A stretch of 64,000 nt of DNA, from contig CP136066.1 in the NCBI GenBank assembly GCA_032622095.1, forward strand, positions 104,057,319 to 104,121,318. Reading direction: 5' to 3'. Positions 1 to 11,379 of this stretch are shown here, in pieces. The notes beneath the pieces were generated by a model. It saw only the letters and a program-made list of their open reading frames with translations, had not been told where the DNA came from and ran no database searches. The translations under genes and the position numbers were made by a program. Numbering within the stretch: position 1 is the first letter of the stretch; each line of letters begins with the position of its first letter. This DNA is from Siphonodentalium dalli. Lineage: Eukaryota > Mollusca > Scaphopoda > Gadilida > Siphonodentaliidae.

Positions 1-27
1 AATGGCCGGATTTAGTCTACAGTACCT
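1..27. repeat. Right end of a MITE-A element, cut by the window edge
   Basis: The first 27 bases match the reverse complement of the left terminus of the element at 1735-1940 (ggtacc, then the actaaatccggcc word), with two or three mismatches. This is the right-hand end of the same short TIR family; the rest lies outside the window. Confidence 0.6.
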
Positions 28-54
28 CTTTAACCAAACAAACAAGCCTCTTAT

Positions 55-480
55 CATGGCGGTTTGCGCCTCCAGAAACTCATAACAATATTCCCTTTTG
101 AATTTTCCCGGTACTGAAATAGGTCGATAAATACTTAAATTGCATCTCTATGTGCATTGTATGTCCACGACATTGAAATAACAAACAATACAACTTTTAA
201 CACGATGTTTGGGTCCAAACAAAAACAGCCATGTGTACGGCATGTAATAGAAAAGAGCGTTCCGCTTTAGACTATTATTGATATGGTAGAAGTAAAGTTC
301 GTTTGCTTCACTTCTGTGCGAAAAATTTAAAACAGATGGAAAATGGCTGTGACCATGGGAAGTATTAAACCGGTTATCAATATTTTGTGTATTTGTCAAC
401 CTATCTTTTTCACCTCCATCCAAATTAAATAGACATAAATTGGAAGCTGAAATGAGCCAGGTCCGTTTAAGTCCTTGCAC
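55..480. repeat. Dispersed repeat R1, copy 1
   Basis: This block aligns colinearly with 21130-21530. Shared landmarks in the same order are aggtcgataaatactt, acacgatgttt followed by ccaaacaaaaa, tgcgaaaaatt, gaccatggraagtatt, tatcaatattttgtgtattt and agacataatttggaagct. The copies differ by many substitutions and small indels, so this is an old dispersed repeat. No coding signal is shared; the reading frames through it are broken differently in each copy. Confidence 0.75.
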
Positions 481-640
481 TGCTAATGTATACATCCCGG
501 AACACAAAGGAATGCTCATTCTCTAAACACACATGCACTTAATTTGATTTATGGAAATTTTGGGTCGCTTTTAAAATTGCCAAAGGTATTGTACGCGCAG
601 GTCACATATCTGTGTTGATACCAACTATTTATAAAAACGG

Positions 641-854
641 GGTAGGGGTTACAACGTATTGGAGACGTTAATCTGTCGATTTATGGGACCATCTCCTGTT
701 CATTATAATTACCTTGTTTGCATCGTTCAAAGAGCACACGAGTGTATTTTGCACTAACCTATGGCTCAAATTTATTCATTTGTTGCATATATATTCTGTT
801 GAGTATAGAAGGAGATGGTCCCATAAATTCCCATATTTAGTGTATAGAGTACCC
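641..854. mobile_element. MITE-A, non-autonomous TIR element
   Basis: The inner termini are tttatgggaccatctcct on the left and its reverse complement aggagatggtcccataaa on the right. Beyond them lies a diverged outer segment ending in gtaccc on the right. Internal sequence (agagcacacgagtgtattttgca, then atggctcaaatt) is shared with the element at 1735-1940. No ORF is present. The outer left terminus is eroded, so the left boundary is approximate. Confidence 0.75.
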
Positions 855-1050
855 ATTTAATCATGATACAATTTAAGTTGAATGCTTTACGACACAAATT
901 CATTTCAAACACCGACATTGTCATATAATTTAACTATCTTTGTTCCTTTATACTCTTGATTGACTTTTTTGTTTATGCTGAGGGTCCAAAAACTTTTTCG
1001 AAGAAGGACGGTGATATGTGACCCGCCATATCAAATCCAGGATTGTTTTA

Positions 1051-1403
1051 CCCTGTGCCAATGCATTCTCTTATATATGCGAGTCGACCATAGGTCGCCT
1101 CGCATATATAAGAGAATGCATTGGCTATTTTTTTTAAATAAATGTTTCTTGCAATTTTTAGGACATAAAATAAAAAACATCCATTACCCTGCAGGGAGCC
1201 CCACACATATATAGAAGCATATAGAAGAATGTCGTCTGCTCATGTTTGTCTGGGGCTCTGTATGGGTGAAATTATAAAATTGTTAAAGAATACAAGAAAA
1301 AATTATTAAAATTGTAAAAAATTGTTAGGCCAATGCATTCTCTTATATATGAGAGGCGACCTATGGTCGACTCGCATATATAAGAGAATGCATTGGCACA
1401 GGG
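1051..1403. mobile_element. MITE-B: palindrome-within-palindrome element flanked by TA
   Basis: The 353-bp element begins ccctgtgccaatgcattc and ends with its reverse complement, with TA on both sides (1049-1050, 1404-1405) as expected for Tc1/mariner-type insertion. Each terminus is itself a 69-bp near-perfect palindrome (1057-1125 and 1329-1397) with arms gccaatgcattctctt...; its core contains gtcgaccataggtcgc. The left and right palindromes are inverted copies of each other. The middle is T/A-rich with repeated aattgtaaaa-like words. No coding capacity. A second copy lies at 61072-61399. Confidence 0.85.
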
Positions 1404-1734
1404 TAACAAAATGCATAGAATATGATGTATGTTGCAAATGGTTCTGGACACAATTGTCACCACTTACACAACCTGCATCACATTTGAAAGATTTCGCAAA
1501 AGTAGCGGATAGAAGTTTTTTCGAACAGTTCGCATCTTTGGCCTACACAAAGAGGGCACTCAAGGCAATGTTGGACATACATGTATATAATTTGAGTTCA
1601 CTGCACTAGTTGCGAATTCCAGTGAATCGCACTTAAGTTTTGATACATCTAAAATACACGTCTAAACGATAAACTTATATAATAGATGTTTGTTGATTAC
1701 CGTCTCGATAAAACCAACATGTGATTGTTAAAGG

Positions 1735-1940
1735 GGTACCTTACACTAAATCCGGCCATTTATGGGACCATCTCATACACTCATTTTCATGATAATTACC
1801 AGGCTGTTCGCATTGTCTATAGAGCACATGAGTGTATTTTGCAATAATCAATGGCTCAAATTCATTTATTTGTTTCATATTGAGCACTGTTGAGTATAAG
1901 AGGAGATGGTCCCATAAATGACCAGATTTATTATGGTACC
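1735..1940. mobile_element. MITE-A, best-preserved copy
   Basis: A 206-bp element with about 40-bp TIRs: ggtaccttacactaaatccg...tttatgggaccatctc on the left, and gagatggtcccataaatgacc...ggtacc on the right. Internal sequence is shared with 641-854. There is no ORF. Three family members (1-27, 641-854, 1735-1940) fall within 2 kb. Confidence 0.85.
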
Positions 1941-2222
1941 TATTTAAGCTGGGATTAGATCTAAAAATTCAACGGATGATTACAGAATGTCACATCTTTT
2001 AAAGAAATAATGGAAGTCATCTTCAGCTTCGCAACCACATATGTATTTTACATAGCCAATTTGAGTTCATTTGCAGTAGTTGCGAATTCTTAACTGGTTT
2101 ATCAGTCAGTCGACAGTTTTTGTTTCTTAAAAAATTTTATATTTAAAAAGACAGAGTTAATTTGAAACTCTGAGACTGGTCAATGTTATTTATTACCTCT
2201 CGCAAAAGAATGTAAGGAATGC

Positions 2223-2643
2223 AAATAGGTTCATATTGAACGTATTTAAAAAAAAAACCAAATACGCCCATATTAGAGTTATTTGAATCTGAACGTAAAT
2301 GGTGCACGGAAACAGTCGATTCTGAAATAAATCCACAATGAGCGTACATGTATACCCGATATTCCGTTGAATGGCCCGGATCGCAGGGAAACCACATTAT
2401 AAAGAGTGAATCTGGTAAGTCGTGTCCATGAAAAAAGTTAGATTAAATAATCCCAATATGGGCGTGTTTCGTATGGGGTGGGTGCATCAAATGCGCCCGA
2501 TACGGACGTATTTGTAATAAGAATAGGCCTACACTCATATACGACTGTTTTCGCCCCCCCCACTTACGTTCATATAGAGCTTAATTCAGATTCAAATAAC
2601 GCCGATATGGGTTTTTGAAATACGTTCAATATGAACCTATTTT
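2223..2643. mobile_element. MITE-C, TIR element of about 420 bp
   Basis: The left end reads aaataggttcatattgaacg and continues through a gttatttgaatctgaa word (2279-2295). The right end (2574-2643) is the reverse complement of the same stretch, giving arms of about 75 bp with small indels. The interior contains tatggggtgggtgcatc and a run of C. No ORF. No convincing target-site duplication was found. Confidence 0.7.
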
Positions 2644-2649
2644 CTTAAG

Positions 2650-3120
2650 AACAGGCTGAATTGTTATGTTATTCGTGTATGAGCAGGTTGACGTTCGGGA
2701 GGAGTAAAACCTTCAACCGCGTGCATGCTGCGTTATCAAACGGAAGAATTCTTGATATGCATGTTGTACGAAGGCCGCTATATGATCAACATAATTATCC
2801 ATTGTTATGTATACATGTATGTATGTAAATGTCAATACCACTATTTCGTACATTTCTTTTGATTATGTTTGAATATTCACATGTTTATTAACGATCAAGC
2901 ACATGTGTACATTAAATCATTGCATTATATATTGTAGTTGCATGTTTATCAATTTCTTTCATGGATGGGACGGTATTGTCAGCGTCATTGGTACTCTATT
3001 GAAATGAAACGATAAGCATCACAACATGGCAGCAAATACGTATTATAGTTATACGGGGACAACAGAGTATGTCAAACTGGTGGAAATAGTCACAACAGTA
3101 AGTGCAGACGTTAAAAGCAC
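2650..3120. other. Unassigned AT-rich sequence
   Basis: Nothing recognised: no long ORF, RNA gene or inverted repeat. Confidence 0.6.
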
Positions 3121-3124
3121 AGGT

Positions 3125-3700
3125 TAACTTCTGTAACAACAAGAGGTGTGCACTCGGGTGCTAGCATACCCCAACCTTGGCAAATTCAACCCGCATTATC
3201 CGTAAACCCTAACTTGATAGCATCCACACACAAAAAATCCCAAAATTTGCTAAGTCAAAATAAGTCGACAATGAAGTGTAATGTTAGGAAAAACAGTCCG
3301 ACCCAACCCTGTAGAGAGGGTGTTGTGAGAAGCATTTATACCAAAAATTATTGAAATCGGTTCATATTTGTTAAAGTTATTAAGCCGGACAGAATGTTTT
3401 AAGTCAAAATAAGTCGAAAAGTAAGGCGTAACTTAAAAAAAGAAAGTCGGACCGCACCGCAATTAGCATCACGCGGAGAGGCGGCCCTAAGGAGATTGCA
3501 TACAAAACTTTATTGAAATCGGTTCATAGTTGTTCGAGTTATGAGGTCGGATGGACGGACACACGGAGAGAGAAAGTGTGACGGACGTATATACGGACGG
3601 ACGGACAGCCGGACAGACGGACGGACGGACGGACGGATAGACGGACAGACGCAGTCAATCCAGTATACCCCCCATTTTCCTCGAAAGTGGGGGTATAATA
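3125..3700 (+). repeat. Interspersed repeat with (ACGG)n tract and hairpin end
   Basis: The element carries two copies of a unit of about 155 bp (from 3251 and from 3404), each with aagtcaaaataagtcga and ttattgaaatcggttcata words. These are followed by a (ACGG)n-type microsatellite at about 3594-3650 and a terminal hairpin (tataccccc ... gggggtata, about 3662-3696). This architecture is common in invertebrate interspersed repeats that end in GGACGGAC tracts. Short open frames through the microsatellite are artefacts. Confidence 0.65.
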
Positions 3701-3774
3701 ACCTTGTTATATGCCCACATAGAGACTATAGTGGAGCTCGTCCCAGCATTGTGGCATATGGAACGACAAGGTAA

Positions 3775-4245
3775 CTAGGGGCAAGATGTACACAGCGTGT
3801 GTATTATACACACGCGTGTATTATAGACACGCGTGTATTCATGGCATATACTGAAGCAATTCACACGGGAAGTAATGCTTGTGTATTGTGTCATTATGTG
3901 TGTATCCGCTGCCGTCCATTGTCTGTTATGGCTTGATATAATCATCATTTGCTAATTGAGATTAACGGTTTGTATCGCAGAGTCGATGTTGCTGTTGTGT
4001 CTCATTTCATGAAGGTTAGTTAACGGCGAAAATAGGCGCTCTGTTCATTGTGGATGTTTGATTCTTCGCTTTCGGTAATATGATTTCTGATGTGGTTATA
4101 TACAGTAAATTAAAACGCATCTACGAGATGACGATACCCCGGCAACGTCTTTTTGTTACAAAAGAACGAACTAGTGTTGCTTGTGCATATCCCGTGGATA
4201 CACATGTGTATAACACACACACCTCGTACATCTCGCCGTACCTCT
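3775..4245. repeat. Candidate TIR element with weak termini
   Basis: The left end ggggcaagatgtacacag...gtgtgtattatacaca pairs imperfectly with the right end tgtgtataacacacacacct...gtacatctcgcc (about 35 bp). Next to the left arm is a short tandem repeat (acacgcgtgtattatag, two to three units, 3795-3840). No ORF. Confidence 0.45.
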
Positions 4246-4892
4246 CTTTCCAATAATAATGGGAAGATACCAGGCCCTAACGAAACTAATAAAGCTTAGG
4301 AGTTAAATAATATATTATATCAACGTACTACCTAAACAACTGGAAGATGCAACAGTTTTGTTAACATGAAAGTTAAAAAAATGTAAGACTTAAATAAATT
4401 GAGTTTTTCCCACAAAACTATATATAGTATTATGTCAACAAAAAGACATTGATCAATATTTGAATGGGACATGTCAGAAATGTAAAACAAATTTAATTTA
4501 TTTCTGTAAATTGGGATGTGTAGCGGTTGCACTTTCCGTAACGTGAAACACGCGCGGTGCTACCGATAGATCACTACCGTATTTCACAAAAGTTTCTGCT
4601 TTGCGCGTGAACGAGCCCCAAACAGCATCAGGTTGTCCAGACTCGAAAAGGTTCCTCAAAACTTCATGACAGCCGAGTTGGAATGACTGTGGACAATAGG
4701 AACAAACATGGAATTTTACTATTACTGTTTAGTTGACCCATCACTGAACAATTGTTCACCCACACAATGTCGTTCAATAACTCGTGCATATATTGAAAAA
4801 CTATCAGATACGGACTGTTTCACATGTATGCATGTGCATTTTCTCCTAGTCGTTCTTGTGTTGATATGCTATAGCCATGCATCGCTCACGTA

Positions 4893-5048
4893 CAGTAATG
4901 TTTTAAGTAATCGACTTCTTAACCACAGCAGAATTATGGGTAACTTTTCAGGATTTAGTCGGAAATATGGCCATATTTCCGACTACATCCTGAAAAGTTA
5001 CTCATAATTCTGCTGTTGTTAAGACGTCGATTACTTAGAACATTACTG
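4893..5048. mobile_element. MITE-D, full palindrome flanked by TA
   Basis: The 156-bp sequence is a near-perfect palindrome over its whole length, centred at about 4970 on atatggccatat. It starts cagtaatgttttaagtaatc and ends with the reverse complement; TA lies at 4891-4892 and 5049-5050. Mismatches between arms are few. The arm sequence is related to the arms of the palindrome at 47638-47846 but in inside-out order. No coding capacity. Confidence 0.85.
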
Positions 5049-5050
5049 TA

Positions 5051-8000
5051 TTTGTTACGAATGTGTCTGTCACACGGCCACGAAAATATTCGAGTTCCGG
5101 TTTGTTTGCCGCTTCCAAACTGCGAGAGTTCCCAGTTTTTAGAAACCATTGTCAAATCTATGGTCCTAGCCAAATCTTCCGATACACTTAACTGTCCATT
5201 AATAAATGACAGTACAGTCACCGAGGCAGATGGACATGTTTGGTGAAAACAATATTTATTTTCAAAAAAGCAAACATAACACAAACACAATACACATATA
5301 GATACAGAGAGATTGAGAAAGAGGATTGGACAACAAGCAAAAAGCTTTTTAAAAGTCCTCTCCTCAATACATATTTAGTTATAACATGAAATTAAATATT
5401 TTGACTAACTCATTTTAAGGACCAGGGGAACCTAAATAATTACCAGGAATTTGTTTGGACCACATGTCAATTGTGATTTCCAAAAATGTGTGGTTACTTG
5501 GTGTTGTAAATTATTTATTTCTACCAATATCTTCACTAAATAGTGCTTAGCTGCAAATTTTCATTAATACTGTAAGATTGAATTAAAAAACTGGTTCCCT
5601 GATACTGATCGTTCAGAATGAGAGTTTTAACTTTAGTGAAACAACTCTCCATCTTGTTTGGCAGTATCGGTGTGGGATTTGAAATATATATCCGATTATC
5701 TTCTGCAACTCCGTATAGATAGACAATTGACAAATACTGTTTGCAGAGTAAGCTCTCGTGCGAAAACGTGTAGATAATAGACAATATAGGCTGGAACACC
5801 AAACATTGGGGAAGTGACTGCATATCGAATGGCACAATTCGAACTGCTCCGTGAACCGCCAAATATATCTCGATATCATGTACATGTAGCAATGTTGTTT
5901 CTCTACTGCGGTTTGTATGTGAACTGATTTGAGTCATTTCAGAAGAACGAAGACTTATCCGAAAAATATGACCAGAGTTGTTTTGCGACGAATTCTCACA
6001 AAACCTAAGAAATTAAGTTGAGGTTCGGTTTCTGTCGTTAGAATTCCATGTCATTCTTATCACACATACAGCAGATATTAAACATGTATCGAGTGTGAGT
6101 TCCAGGGGGTCCTCGCCTACCAAAAAGCGACGCGTTAGCGATGGCAATTATAAATTAATCAAGTTCAGCATCCACAGATTTCAGCTTTGAACTAACTGAC
6201 TGATTTTCTTGTAAGTATATCGCTGACTTTCGGCAAATAATCTTTATAACCAGGTAATTGCCTTCATAAGAACTTGATATTATAAAATTAAAGGATAATT
6301 GTACTTTTCTTTGATAAATCTCTTTTTTTTTCTATACGTTTGCTCGCACCATTGTTATGTCGTGTTCGGACTAACGAGTATGTTGATAATTTCTCAGAGA
6401 GTTCTCAAAGATCTATCACATAATATAAGACAAACTGAAAGTGATCGACGTGTCCAATAATTAATATACAGTGATCTGGAGTGTCGATAATCACTTTAAT
6501 TGAAAACCTTATTGATGACATTAATGTTGTGGCGATACGAATTAATATCTTTACACATGTTTGCAGTTTCCCATAGCAACAACGACATGTGTGGCTATAA
6601 ACAATGACTCGAGTGCTAACCTGGAAATATATCATCGATCATCATCATTCTTCATTCCCGCGCTCTGCAGTTTCGATACAAAATTCTTCTATTTTGTTAA
6701 ATGTGGTGAATACAAATATTTATTATATTTTCATCAACTTTGTAACAGAACGATGTTTTCATGGACTCTGTTCCTTCACTAGAATCTTACAAATTATGCA
6801 AGGTGGCTAAAACCTATAGACTATCTAACTTCGATAGTCATATTATTGTAAAGTAGGTGTGTACTCCAAACTGGAACAAGGTAAGTACACAAGAACGTAC
6901 TTAGTACTGATGTCCTCTCGTGTGAATGTTGGTTACAAGGAATGGTGAGGTGGATTCCTGCACGTACCTGCGCAATAAGTTATATAAACAATTTATTACA
7001 TATTGATACTTAGTATAATAATGCATATGTACGTACAAGATGTGATGACAACAATTTTAACAAAGTTATTTTAGGCGTTCAAACCATTTGGCCATTCAGG
7101 TACAATGTACTTTGTGAACCCAGGAAAAACCACAAATGTGATATATGAGTTATATTCTGACAGGCCCCAGTTTAAACATATATCAATTGCTATCATGATT
7201 GCAAACAAAATTGACCATTCCCTATAAATACTACACCAGAATTATGGGTCCAGTATGTGTGTATTCGGACATTCCGGTCATATATACATTCTCACCATGT
7301 ATCTGCTTCTATAATACGTCATCACAGGATACAATATTGGAACACCTTAACTAGAGGGTCTTTGTCATTAATATATACGTAACACAAAAGAATACACAAC
7401 GTGAAGGAAACCAAAGGACAGGGTAAAAACGCACATGAACTCTGCTACAAATTACAAATGTAAATCGTATCCCACTAACAGAAGACCGCAGTTGTTATGT
7501 CACTCTCCAGATGTTATCCTACTCTCAGCGCTACGTCATGGTGGCATATGTTTGCGTCATACGTATCTTTGCGTGTTATTATAACATATAAAGGCTGGTG
7601 ATGTTGTAGCTTAAGGAACGTGATGGGTCTATACATGGGTTGCATCACGGTCTGCGTTGTAACAAACTTATATAATTACAACTACAATGGTTTTCGTCGA
7701 AATGCGGGCATTTGATTGGTCGAGAGGCTACCGCGTGACCTGCGTCTATCAGTGCATAGACTTTGCAGTAGACGAGTCACATCGCGTAGTGACACTTTAA
7801 GAAAATTGGGCGAGTATATAACCGTCGCCCCACACGACGTCCCCGAATAACGCAAAAGCGCGGAACGAGAATTCCATTATAATTTCAGTGAAAAAACAAC
7901 TCGAAAACTCAATGTTAGAAACATTTGAACAAGTAGTCTATGTCTATATATTCCATGTCTCTGCTTCTTATCTACACTATACTATAGTCTGTTCATTTCA

Positions 8001-9242
8001 GCAGTATTCATGTTTTTGTAAAGCTCGATTGAACACTCAAAGTTCGTGCCGCGTTTTTTATTTGTCCAATTTTCGAAAAAGCGTCTATGACAACGTGTAT
8101 AGTTACTGCTGTGAACACAACTTATCATAAATCAGGCTGACCAACATGGCAAAAATTATTGGAAATAAATAAATGACATATATAGAAAATGTAATAAAAC
8201 AGTTAACACTCTCGTAAACAAAATAATCTTCCGCATCTCACTCGAGGATATAAACCATACGCTACTCAGAACAGTTAGCTATTGTCTAAAGACCCAACAC
8301 GCCGCAAATCAGACCAGTCGTTTCGCGCTCCGTGTGTATAATGTTTCACTGAGTCTTGGTATACATGGGCCATGGGCGTTTTATTTATAGAAATGGTAAT
8401 TTTTGGGACCAATTAAAAGTCGAACTGCAACTCGGAGGCCGAGTCCGGTAAAAGGTGTAGTTGGAAATTCTGGTGAGATGCATGAGAAATCTTCAGTGAT
8501 AAGCCGTATATAGTTGTTGTAATAATTTGAAGATTTAGTTGTTTTAACGGAATTATGATTTGGTCGTTCGTGAAACCAATATATTTTATATTCTATAATT
8601 ACAATCATGGGTATATAATATATGATCTTGAGCGCGCTACCATTTCTGACATTGGTTTTCTTGTACTAAACTGCTCGACACCCAGCTCTTGTCAAGGGAT
8701 TGCTATCAGATAATACGTACCTTTTGTACATGTAGCTGCTGAGCTCATTGTGAACAATGATTTAGTGTATTGTGGTGTAGGTTTTGGTTTAATGTGATTG
8801 CCCACCGAATATGCCTTGTGCTATATCAGCAGCCAATACGCACACAATTGAATAGCGATTCACGATTTGATAGTAATAAACCGCAATAACACGTGACATG
8901 CGAGATTAGGATTGATGCTATGACTATTGACGGAATAATGGAGCTGTTTGAAAAAAGTGTTTTTAAAGAGCGTTCTCCTCAGTCTGTTCTCCCGAAAACC
9001 CTAACATTATCTGCTTATAATATAATTTGTTCTAGGTAGATAATCTACTTAAATCACCTCAAACTGTGCTGAAGATGAGATCGTTTTAGTCATATAAAAC
9101 GAAATAACGGGTATCATGACTCCATTATCTGCTTATTTCATAATAAAATAATCACATTATGTACCTATTTCACATTATAGGTCGTATTTGCGCAAGCATA
9201 TGTTGTTCTCCTCGGCTCCCCAAACACACCCAGGATTACTGA
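5051..9242. other. Unassigned AT-rich sequence
   Basis: No gene could be supported in these 4.2 kb. There is an open frame of 133 codons on the minus strand (5536-5937) without family resemblance, and a less AT-rich patch at about 7690-7870 with an ATTGG box and a tataac word. Neither is convincing as a gene or promoter. Poly-pyrimidine and taca/tgta-rich stretches are scattered. Confidence 0.5.
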
Positions 9243-9363
9243 TGAAATAACGGAGATGTTTGAAATATGTAATGTTTAAAATCTTCGTTATATTGTCAAT
9301 GGGCGTACTTTGACGAAATAATGAAGATTTAAAAAATGTCATATTTCAAACATCTGCGTTATC
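9243..9363. repeat. Inverted repeat hairpin
   Basis: Left arm 9243-9298 (gaaataacggagatgtttga...) pairs with right arm 9310-9363 (...catatttcaaacatctgcgt), about 54 bp per arm with a few mismatches and a loop of about 11 bp. Probably a miniature TIR element or the remnant of one. Confidence 0.75.
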
Positions 9364-9733
9364 ACCCTTCCGATTAACTGAGGATACTAATTTCGAAATG
9401 TAATCCTAACCTCGAGTGTCACATACTACTCCGTTTGAGTATCAATCGCTATCTAATCGCGAAACCATATTAAGTATATTTCGCTATATGATCGTGTTCG
9501 TTTTAGGTGGCTACAAGACAGTCTTTAAAGTGATGTGCAACACCCCGGTTGGGTGATCAAATAGACATGGAGAATAATCTTGCTCAAAGTAGTTACGTTT
9601 TTGAATATTAACCCAAATGTCCAGCACACACACCGTTATTCTTATATATTGACTAGATGCAATGACTCTCGATGGCGAAATCATTTACGTTAGTTTATCG
9701 CGGATTGTTGCGTCTCCGTAAATATTATACATT

Positions 9734-9869
9734 TGTTGCATGGTTTCGAGGTTGACATGATGATTTATTAACTCGATGAAGTTAATATTCACCTCGGCCT
9801 GTGGCCTCGGTGAATATTAACTTCCAAGGGCTGATAAATCCTCATGTCAATCTCGAAACCATGCAACAA
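9734..9869. repeat. Long hairpin, miniature element
   Basis: The arms start tgttgcatggtttcgaggtt and end with the reverse complement aatctcgaaaccatgcaaca. The inner arms gttaatattcacctcggcc and ggcctcggtgaatattaac meet at a 2-bp centre near 9804. The arms are about 66 bp and differ at a handful of positions. A smaller hairpin of similar character (ccgggttaatatcgtgattt...) lies at about 10123-10155. Confidence 0.8.
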
Positions 9870-10159
9870 GTGTTTTATTATATGAACTAGCGGCAATATT
9901 CTTTATCTGGTAGCCAATTAGAGTACTACAGTACTGTATGAGTTGAACAGACAAATGTATTCAACAAAAAGCAGATTTACTGAAACTCTCTTTCGAAAAT
10001 CAACGACAAATGAGTTATGTATAAGCAATTTTGATTGGCTGGTTGTAAAGCTATGCGTAACGTGATTGGACAGCCACCTCTTATGCGTGACGTAACACAT
10101 ATTTTGTTATTAACACCCGCGCCGGGTTAATATCGTGATTTATCAACCCGGCCACGCCA

Positions 10160-10800
10160 ATCAATTACTGTAGGGTTCGCGGGAGAAATTTAATGATCAT
10201 ATCATAAATAGTGATATGGTCGATATCTTTGAGATTTTCGGCGATGTTAGTAGAATGCTACATTCCTGCAGTTGGCATAGCGCCTGGGTACTAACTTATC
10301 AGTTTCACGCACCCGAACAAGTCCATAATATGTCTTTAATAAGTTACCAATGGCCTGCATGTTATCCTGTTGACGTCTTGTTGGCTGTTTTGGATCGGGC
10401 TTTACTATTATTTTGTCTCGGGGGCGTAGGATTTGAATTAAAAAACCTCCGGTAATATAAGGCACACAACGTGTGCCATTTCTTATTAATAAATTTCAGG
10501 AGTACCATCGACACCAATTGAGTACAACGCACCATTTGTGTCGATGATACACCTGGTAATTCCCCAACACGACGTCTGCCGATTTATGATACCAAAGACA
10601 TGTTTTAACCCAACAGATAAATTTAAAAACATAATGAACTATATCAGCCTTTTTTGTTTGAAATGCTGGATCACATCAATCAGCGGAGGCAACAACGTTT
10701 TCCGACAGCAAACGACGTATCTGAAGTTGACGTAGACATTTGTTGTGACCGTAAAGGTATCTAGTTTGGCAGACAATGCTGTACATTTCGACACTTGTTG
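10160..10800. other. Unassigned sequence
   Basis: Short open frames on both strands (for example 10216-10455) overlap each other and show no recognisable domain. Nothing supported. Confidence 0.5.
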
Positions 10801-11035
10801 GTTTAAACATATCTATTTGTCTAATTTGATAACACATAGTAAATGACACATACGATTGCTGTACAGACAATGAGATTGGAGGAAAAGTGTTGTCTGACTT
10901 ATGAGTACCTCCTATTCTATTTGTTATTATACTGAAAAATAAATAAATAACAATGGCAAAACAACATGACTACCAAAAGCAAGTTGAACATATATACATG
11001 TATACAGGTACATATCACCGGTCGTTCCCCTCCCC
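10801..11035 (-). mobile_element. LINE 3' end (3' UTR copy)
   Basis: This block is the reverse complement of 63585-63815. Both contain, in the same order, gtttaaacatat, tttgtctaa, aacacatag, gacaatg(a/g)gattgg, gtacctc, tgttattatactgaaaaata and gactaccaaaagcaagttga. At 63 kb the same stretch follows a recognisable RT C-terminus, which identifies it as a LINE 3' UTR. The gtttaaac word at its 3' terminus is also the 3' terminus of the near-intact LINE at 42.5-46.2 kb. 5'-truncated. Confidence 0.75.
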
Positions 11036-11215
11036 GTCGACACTTGGACGTTTCGGCAGAAGATTTTCGGATGTTTCAGCACCTGGCAAATTTCGGACCG
11101 ATGAAACTGCCGAAAATTCCGAAACGTTCAGGTGGTTGGGCTGATACAACCAAGTGCCGAAATGCAGACCTGCACCGAAACGTTCTGAAAACCAGGTGCC
11201 GAAACGTCCTACACC
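11036..11215. repeat. Clustered direct and inverted copies of a ccgaaacgt word
   Basis: The 9-mer ccgaaacgt or its complement acgtttcgg occurs at least four times, together with near-copies, giving nested inverted repeats (cacttggacgtttcgg near 11040 pairs with gtgccgaaacgtcc near 11200). Open frames here reflect the repeat, not a gene. Confidence 0.5.
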
Positions 11216-11379
11216 CGTTGGTGGATATTGTCATTACGGTAACCAGTTGTTCAATACACGATCTTAGATACACTTTTGGAAGGTCGTTTTATGTTTGTGC
11301 AGCATACACTACGTTGTCTGTTGTTGATTTCCCACATGGAAATAATATACGTTGGGGATTTCATACATTAAACTGATAA

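Noticed and set aside
960-1609. Open frames with shared NAFSYICE-like peptides
   Set aside because: They are translations of the MITE-B palindromes; the same peptide appears at 60960-61160 for the same reason.
3541-3774. Arg/Gly/Asp-rich 77-codon frame
   Set aside because: Translation of the (ACGG)n microsatellite.
5536-5937. 133-codon minus-strand open frame
   Set aside because: No domain, an overlapping 90-codon frame on the same strand, and no splice or transcript signal; consistent with chance in AT-rich sequence.
7690-7870. Promoter-like patch with ATTGG, GC-richer sequence and tataac
   Set aside because: No gene follows that could be supported, and such boxes are frequent by chance; similar words near 10030-10100 also lack a gene.
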